A stretch of 38,829 bases of DNA from a virus, in IMG/VR virus record IMGVR_UViG_3300008266_000158, positions 1 to 38,829 of that record. One strand, written 5' to 3'. Position 1 is the stretch's first letter; each line of letters starts with the position of its first letter. The notes beneath the pieces were generated by a model. The model saw only the letters and a program-made list of their open reading frames with translations, made no database searches and had not been told where the DNA came from. This document shows positions 36,101-38,829 of this stretch, in pieces. A program made the translations under genes and the position numbers.

Positions 36101-38262
36101 AGCTCAACGAGCGGCTGAACGAGATCGGCGTGCCGGAAGAGGTGCCTGGCGAGCGCTCGGCGCCCAGCAAGCGCGATCGTGCGGTGCGCTCGTTCTACCA
36201 GGCCAAGGCTGCCACCCGGCGCATTGAGCACTGGGCTGACGCAACGGATGGCCCGGACGGACCTGGGCCGTTCACCAAGTACATCTGGCGACCGATCAAG
36301 GACGCGCTCAATCAGTATCGCGAAACCCGCAACGTCTACGTTAAGCGTTACGTCGAGCTGCTCGAGAAGCTGGACCTGCCGGTACAAAAGATCGAAGCGC
36401 CCGAGCTCAACTATACGTTCGGCGAAGACAACGGCGGGATCGGCAAGGCCGAGGTACTGGGTGCGCTGCTGCATAGCGGCAACGAAAGCAACCTGCGCAA
36501 GCTGCTGCTCGGGCGCGGCTGGGGCCGGCAGCTCGAGGGCGGTGGCGTCGACACCAGCCGCTGGGATGCTTTCCTCGATCGCATGATTGCGGAGCGCAAG
36601 ATCACCAAGGAGGACATGGACTTTGTCCAGGCGGTCTGGGATCTCAATGAAGAGCTCAAGCCGATGGCGCAGAAGGCGCACCACGACCTGTTCGGCTATT
36701 ATTTCCGCGAGGTCGAGGCAATGCCGGTGACGACGCCCTGGGGCGTTTATCGCGGCGGGTATGTGCCGGCCAAGACCGATCAGTTTATCGTTCGCGATGC
36801 GCAGCGCAACAGCAAGATGGAGGAGCTTGAAAGCGACTTCCGCCAGTCGATGCCCAGCACTGGCATGGGGTTCACCAAGGGCCGCGTCGAATACAACAAG
36901 GCGCTGTCGCTCGATATTCGCCTGATGGCCAAGCACATCGACGACGTGATCCGGTTTGCCCAGGTTCAGCCGGCCGTGCGCGACGTGCTTAAGCTACTGC
37001 GCAAGCGCGAGTTCGCCGATACCCTGACCAGGGTCGACCCGACCGTGATCGAGGACATGCTGATCCCCTGGCTCAACCGGGCGGCGCGCCAGATTACCAG
37101 CGAGCCTGGTAAGCACAAGGCGGTCGATCAGTTCTGGAGCACGGTGCGTGCGCGCACTGGTGTCGGCATCATGTTCGCCAACATCACCAACGCGCTTCAG
37201 CAAGTGACCGGCTATTTCCCGGCAGCGCTCAAAGTGCGGCCGTCGTACCTCAAGAACGCCCTGGCCAATTACATGGGCAACAGCCAGGTTGTCACCCAGG
37301 AGGTCAGCGAGCTGTCGTCGTTCATGCGCGACCGCCTGCAAAACCAGATCTTCGACATCCAGGACACGATGAACGATCTGCTGCTCAACCCCAGCCGGTA
37401 TGAGCAGATCCAGAAGTGGGGTCAGAAGCACGGCTATTTCTTGCAGACCGCGTTCCAGAACCAGGTCGACGTGGTCACTTGGACAGCGACATACAACCAA
37501 GCCCTGGTCGAACTGGGTGTGGGCGTGAGCGATCCAGAGGCGGTGCGCGAGGCTGTGCAACGCGCCGACGCTGCGGTGCGCCTGACGCAGTCGAGCTTGA
37601 CCGCTGAGGACATGGCCGCGTTCGAGGTCGGCACTCCGTTCTACAAGACGCTGATCCAGTTTTCGGGCTACTTCAACATGCTCGCGAACCTCAACGCCAA
37701 TGAATATATCAAGGTGATCCGCGATCTCGGTTTCCGGGGCAACAAGGGCCAGCTCGTCTATATTTACGCGATGGGCTTTATGCTGCCGATGATCGTGGCC
37801 GATGCGATCGTGCGCAGCTTGGGCGGCCAGTGGGACGACGAGGACGACGACGGCTACCTGGATGAATTCATGGAGTGGTTCTTTGGTTCGCAGGTCAAGG
37901 GCGCGGCTGCCCTGGTGCCGTTCGGATCTGCTGCCTACACGGCATTGACCACCGCGTTCAACAACAAGCCATACGATGACCGCATGACCACCAGTCCATC
38001 GGTGTCGACCCTCGAGGCCGCCACGATCGGCGTCGGCAAGACGGTGATCAACGTGGCCAGCGACGATAAGGAAGTAACCGGCAAGAACGTGCGCGACGTG
38101 CTGACGCTGATCAGCCTGGTGACTGGCATCCCAGTAACGGTCCTGGGCCGCCCGATCGGTTACGCGATCGATGTCGAAGCCGGCAAGACCAAGCCAACAG
38201 GGCCAGTCGATGTGACGCGCGGCCTGGTCACCGGCAAGGCCAGCGAGGAAAGCAAAAAGTGA
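30190..38262 (+). CDS. Giant polyvalent internal virion protein: ART + HExxH peptidase + ejection domain
   Basis: A 2,690-residue protein. Residues ~1-660: helical ejection-protein-like region with Gly/Ala stretches. Residues ~680-800: ADP-ribosyltransferase-like domain with YHGTT (His686), SGYYLT (Tyr710-711) and GYDGI (~778). Residues ~830-1300: unassigned domain (RYHWETW). Residues ~1310-1390: low-complexity linker overlapping an out-of-frame gene. From ~1406: HETAH (His1406, Glu1407, His1410) with downstream YNYELYLFEGKAPG, like polyvalent-protein metallopeptidases. Residues ~1500-2690: long helical region with membrane-like stretches (IYAMGFMLPMIVADAIV) and C-terminal LTLISLVTGIPVTVLG. 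It probably enters the cell with DNA and modifies host targets. Activities are inferred. Confidence 0.85.
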   Translation: MSDGNIYDSILDAAPSQNPQKSLTVNPRQPAPSVYDSLLDQQDQQENQRLMESIARSAGKNADVEAEAQRLGFKTGVGPEIARNNMEEVRRRAAIVDIQQRRLMNTSPILARQLTDPNFAAIAHDQIDNLSTTEKIFKWFSDIPKDVSEQWEAGNLEYRLGVLGQRAQMGQASQRDWQEITEIRGRLRNLSDDSTFLGGASRILGQMSNTLPQALSYGAATGLGFGGAAALAGQAGPQALAPEEIITVPGAALAGFKVGTTYKMAEQAYQLEGGLAYLDMVDAGIDKATAQWASAGVGIINAGLETVSFGVAATPFKRLLNKAIGEEISAALVRPTVSQAVTGALRAYGSTILTEAGTESLQEFVSFIGEDLGRTFSKNELETKITTEEGRAELASRISDVFVKTAMGMAVLGVPGAAVQFRSDIGRAQQAMRAEQFFTDLSNNAGAAAVRERNPAAYEQFIAAQAEGGRAENIFVDANEMANVLRQARITDADLNRVMPGVAEQLAQAIQTGSDVVIPTAQFAARVAGTKLGDAMVPHLRLDPAAMSAAEAKQFEAQKEQLKAEAQAVLDAKLESDKAFADSAKRVRDTMYTQLKETKTMPAKAAALNADFVRDFVVTQAAKLKIQPEEFYNRYMYKVQAARKGATQADLFDQQGNVRTDSEAFQNWFRAGKIVDKEGKPQIVYHGTTREITRFERAPGVNGQIWGSGYYLTRDPKYASTFAKDYTKPPAEEDLGGNVLPLYVALQNPLTDAQELTDIKREVGGDADAITAEIKARGYDGIDVSIGGRNIIVAFDATDIKSINNRGDWSRESAELLAQRGAPTIEGQSTEEGNKHGLMPHLRVKADVEIPKGKKPLFAQVTMNSTAPRQIAAIDEVLGRHPNATDSVEAWTDMLADALASDDVPVPPYAFIKNLNGTGSIDLLKTLTPGQIEDADHGFDNAAGFRDDYVNGRISIEDTGRLFLWSFLSRGVSPYTQESLFIDSFDGIGEWIAAAADGTLESRIDEYSAWAASAAPKGSGQPGAGATHNLNAFGKTFLVKMSQDAGDGTGRSRLQVLHDMMSDPNSTGQQVRRKFLEMGEGVGIDNKVVSFTLLVAGYEDVMVLDRVQIRELWNDGRFNNINLYDGYKEDGKPVAGSALSTLTYGARGLLIYEAIERGLQAKIQDIYTAVGRPEAASIGRYHWETWVASSNQEASHATIDAILSAARGATAPLEGVTAKEGEYGAFAYGARYGRTGDGIPYFLYSVPGKADYQFTVEQFREFLDGIKVKGNAILPPKFKVTESGNRPWYFREGVDLDKLAELADKIGERYEPVPLSAKDAAAGIDQPVANRLAAGEFGPSGVLRQPELAGEGAGAGAASAGDLAARSRREAAERAGRLAQPARGGFDPKRLTTILNEKADLSTFLHETAHFFLTVYADMAALPDATDQMKADMQTILDWFRVADLDTWNKMSLEEQRKYHEQWAYNYELYLFEGKAPGVEMQSMFDKFSAWLKRVYLSIRDDLNRLYREEHNEDLPILTGEVRQVMDRMIASDDQIKRAEAVRNMEGLFQTQEQSGMDDAAWMAYQAMLDEAREAATIDLTKASLRQMQWLSNAKSRLLKEMQAKHDALRKEVRAQVEEEVKGEDIYKAIEFLKYGRVMDQEGNPIEVLQGNKLNLSEVKAMFPASKEVLVPPPDFKKLGYGKYGMLSETGLSPDLVAQMFGFTSGEALVNALLTAKPIKEEIDARTDMRMLDEHGAMNTPAELEFEVEKALHNEARARFVAVELRFLSKATQPVRVMMKAAQEVARQIISGKKISEIKQRDYSVAEARAARQAMDAIKAGKSAEAARAKQNQLVQNQLTREAIAAKEEVAKALRSFKKIFRPDAKIAKTRNVDLVDAARSILAYYGLGKKDKAPTEYLEKLRAYNPDLYAELEPIILRAIAGEPKTYRDLTMDEFRIMRDAVEALWFQAKRENEIMIEGKALDLNMVIGELNERLNEIGVPEEVPGERSAPSKRDRAVRSFYQAKAATRRIEHWADATDGPDGPGPFTKYIWRPIKDALNQYRETRNVYVKRYVELLEKLDLPVQKIEAPELNYTFGEDNGGIGKAEVLGALLHSGNESNLRKLLLGRGWGRQLEGGGVDTSRWDAFLDRMIAERKITKEDMDFVQAVWDLNEELKPMAQKAHHDLFGYYFREVEAMPVTTPWGVYRGGYVPAKTDQFIVRDAQRNSKMEELESDFRQSMPSTGMGFTKGRVEYNKALSLDIRLMAKHIDDVIRFAQVQPAVRDVLKLLRKREFADTLTRVDPTVIEDMLIPWLNRAARQITSEPGKHKAVDQFWSTVRARTGVGIMFANITNALQQVTGYFPAALKVRPSYLKNALANYMGNSQVVTQEVSELSSFMRDRLQNQIFDIQDTMNDLLLNPSRYEQIQKWGQKHGYFLQTAFQNQVDVVTWTATYNQALVELGVGVSDPEAVREAVQRADAAVRLTQSSLTAEDMAAFEVGTPFYKTLIQFSGYFNMLANLNANEYIKVIRDLGFRGNKGQLVYIYAMGFMLPMIVADAIVRSLGGQWDDEDDDGYLDEFMEWFFGSQVKGAAALVPFGSAAYTALTTAFNNKPYDDRMTTSPSVSTLEAATIGVGKTVINVASDDKEVTGKNVRDVLTLISLVTGIPVTVLGRPIGYAIDVEAGKTKPTGPVDVTRGLVTGKASEESKK
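34118..34363 (+). CDS. Nested out-of-frame gene in the giant virion gene
   Basis: An 81-codon frame in +1 relative to the giant gene with ribosome site AGGAGAACGAT and ATG. The product is a coherent helical protein (SLLEKAQELAQQVQEILPP, then LVERLPSELGDLL) with a Pro/Ser-rich start and end. Codons are the phage's preferred ones (CTG, CAG, GAG, CCG). In contrast the giant frame over the same DNA uses GGA, CGA and GCA and encodes an Ala/Gly/Arg-rich linker. It is either an overlapping gene or a relic of a separate gene overrun by fusion. Function unknown. Confidence 0.5.
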   Translation: MSLSPFQLRMQRLASINQLPIDLQPVNSAPPVSSDSQSLLEKAQELAQQVQEILPPDLVERLPSELGDLLNPPEEGSTPSD

Positions 38263-38272
38263 TGCGTCTCGA

Positions 38273-38304
38273 GGTACCCGTATCCCCCCAGATTGCACTT
38301 AACG
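38273..38304 (+). promoter_or_regulatory. Late motif copy D (GGTACCCGTA)
   Basis: It begins ten bases after the giant gene's stop and 60 bases before the tail fibre ATG. TTAACG occupies offset 27-32. A short inverted repeat GCAC-TTAAC-GTGC (38295-38307) follows. The rest of the 70-base gap holds the ribosome site CAGGAG. Confidence 0.65.
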
Positions 38305-38332
38305 TGCGTACTATGATCCAGGAGCTGTTTGC

Positions 38333-38829
38333 ATGACGATCAATTCGACAACTCGGAAAGCTGGACCGTTTGTCGGCAACGGCACGGTTTCCGCGTTTCC
38401 GTTTGGCTTTAAAGTTTTCCAGGCTTCGGATCTGTTTGTCGTGCGGCTCAATGTCTCGGCTGCGGTCGAACAGACGTTGGTGCTGAACAGCGACTATTCC
38501 GTCACGCTTAACCCCGATCAGAACAGCAATCCTGGCGGCGTGGTGACGTTGTCGTCGGCCCTGGCAAGCGGCTACACGCTGACGCTGACCAGCGACGTGC
38601 CTGACACCCAGCCGACCGATCTGACCAACCAGGGCGGGTTCTATCCCGAGGTCATCAACGACGCGCTCGATCGTGCCACGATCCAGATCCAGCAGGTGCA
38701 GGTTGATGCTGATCGCACGATTAAATCTCCGTTGTCATTACCGGCCGGCGTGAACATGGACTTTCCGCTGCCCGAAGCAAACCAGTTTATTGCTTGGAAT
38801 TCGACAGGGACAGGCCTGCAAAATTTGGA
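38333..38829 (+). CDS. Tail fibre, N-terminal part (continues at base 1)
   Basis: The start ATG follows CCAGGAGCTGTTTGC. The 166 codons visible give a T7-fibre-like anchoring domain (GPFVGNGTVSAFPFGFKVFQ, then ASDLFVVRLNVSAA, YSVTLNPDQNSNPGGVVTL, TDVPDTQPTDLTNQGGFYPE-type sequence, VINDALDRATIQIQQVQVDA) that binds the tail nozzle. The frame runs off the window and is continued in phase from base 2; the last 114 bases repeat the window start. The complete protein is 875 residues and opens the tail fibre/lysis block after late motif D. Confidence 0.9.
   Translation, partial: MTINSTTRKAGPFVGNGTVSAFPFGFKVFQASDLFVVRLNVSAAVEQTLVLNSDYSVTLNPDQNSNPGGVVTLSSALASGYTLTLTSDVPDTQPTDLTNQGGFYPEVINDALDRATIQIQQVQVDADRTIKSPLSLPAGVNMDFPLPEANQFIAWNSTGTGLQNL
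38716..38829. repeat. Terminal direct repeat, right copy
   Basis: Identical to 1-114; see the left copy. Removing one copy gives a 38,715-bp circle. Confidence 0.95.

Noticed and set aside
36994-38298. 434-codon minus-strand open frame opposite the giant gene
   Set aside because: It mirrors the strongly coding plus strand, has no ribosome site and encodes a His/Asp/Arg-rich sequence typical of antisense shadows in GC-rich genes.
22377-38829. Search for a diversity-generating retroelement because the head genes resemble BPP-1
   Set aside because: No reverse transcriptase frame, no Avd-like gene and no template/variable repeat pair could be seen.
1-38829. tRNA genes and CRISPR arrays
   Set aside because: Scattered GGTTCGA-like T-loop strings lacked cloverleaf partners; no regularly spaced repeats of CRISPR length exist.

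Overview
The window is an essentially complete genome of a short-tailed (podovirus-type) double-stranded DNA phage. The first 114 bases (1-114) recur exactly at the end (38716-38829), and one tail-fibre reading frame runs through that junction, so the map closes into a circle of 38,715 bp. The virion genes resemble the Bordetella phage BPP-1 type of podovirus (Bbp16-like cement, Bbp17-like capsid and Bbp19-like proteins) joined to T7-type portal, tail-tubular and internal-virion proteins. A GapR/DUF2312 homologue, a family typical of Alphaproteobacteria and their phages, suggests an alphaproteobacterial host. No RNA polymerase, DNA polymerase, primase, replicative helicase, integrase or diversity-generating reverse transcriptase was seen, so the phage must rely on host transcription and replication enzymes.

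Layout. Positions 38333-38829 plus 1-6162 (rightward) hold the tail fibre and two further fibre/spike genes, three small genes, and a lysis cassette (endolysin, holin, Rz/Rz1-type spanins) closed by a strong intrinsic terminator. Positions 9285-6213 (leftward) form a compact early operon of translationally coupled genes with a YqaJ-type exonuclease and a RecT-type annealing protein. A near-consensus sigma70 promoter drives it, and an internal UUCG-loop hairpin may attenuate it. The 9286-9443 gap is a divergent control region with a 15-bp palindrome and three 11-bp-period direct repeats. Positions 9444-15957 (rightward) hold early/middle genes: a Cro-like HTH protein, RusA-like nuclease, SSB, MazG-like pyrophosphohydrolase, a replication initiator-like protein, a GapR homologue, a Lar-like protein and a string of tiny genes. 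The terminase small subunit lies inside this string. Positions 15962-38262 hold the terminase large subunit, a GNAT acetyltransferase, portal, head proteins, tail tube proteins, internal virion proteins and a 2,690-residue polyvalent protein.

Regulation. A 10-base motif, GGTACCCGTA, occurs at four sites, each directly after a stop codon and 39-60 bases before the first gene of a late block (GNAT/portal, scaffold/capsid, internal virion, tail fibre/lysis). Each copy is followed at a fixed distance by a TA-centred hexamer. I infer four co-regulated late promoters or processing sites.

Most interesting signals: the four-copy late motif; a well-formed 81-codon gene nested out of frame inside the giant virion gene, where the host frame becomes low-complexity; a dnaX-type slippery heptamer in the replication gene; the giant protein's ADP-ribosyltransferase and HExxH metallopeptidase modules; and the phage GapR. 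I saw no tRNA, CRISPR array or insertion sequence.
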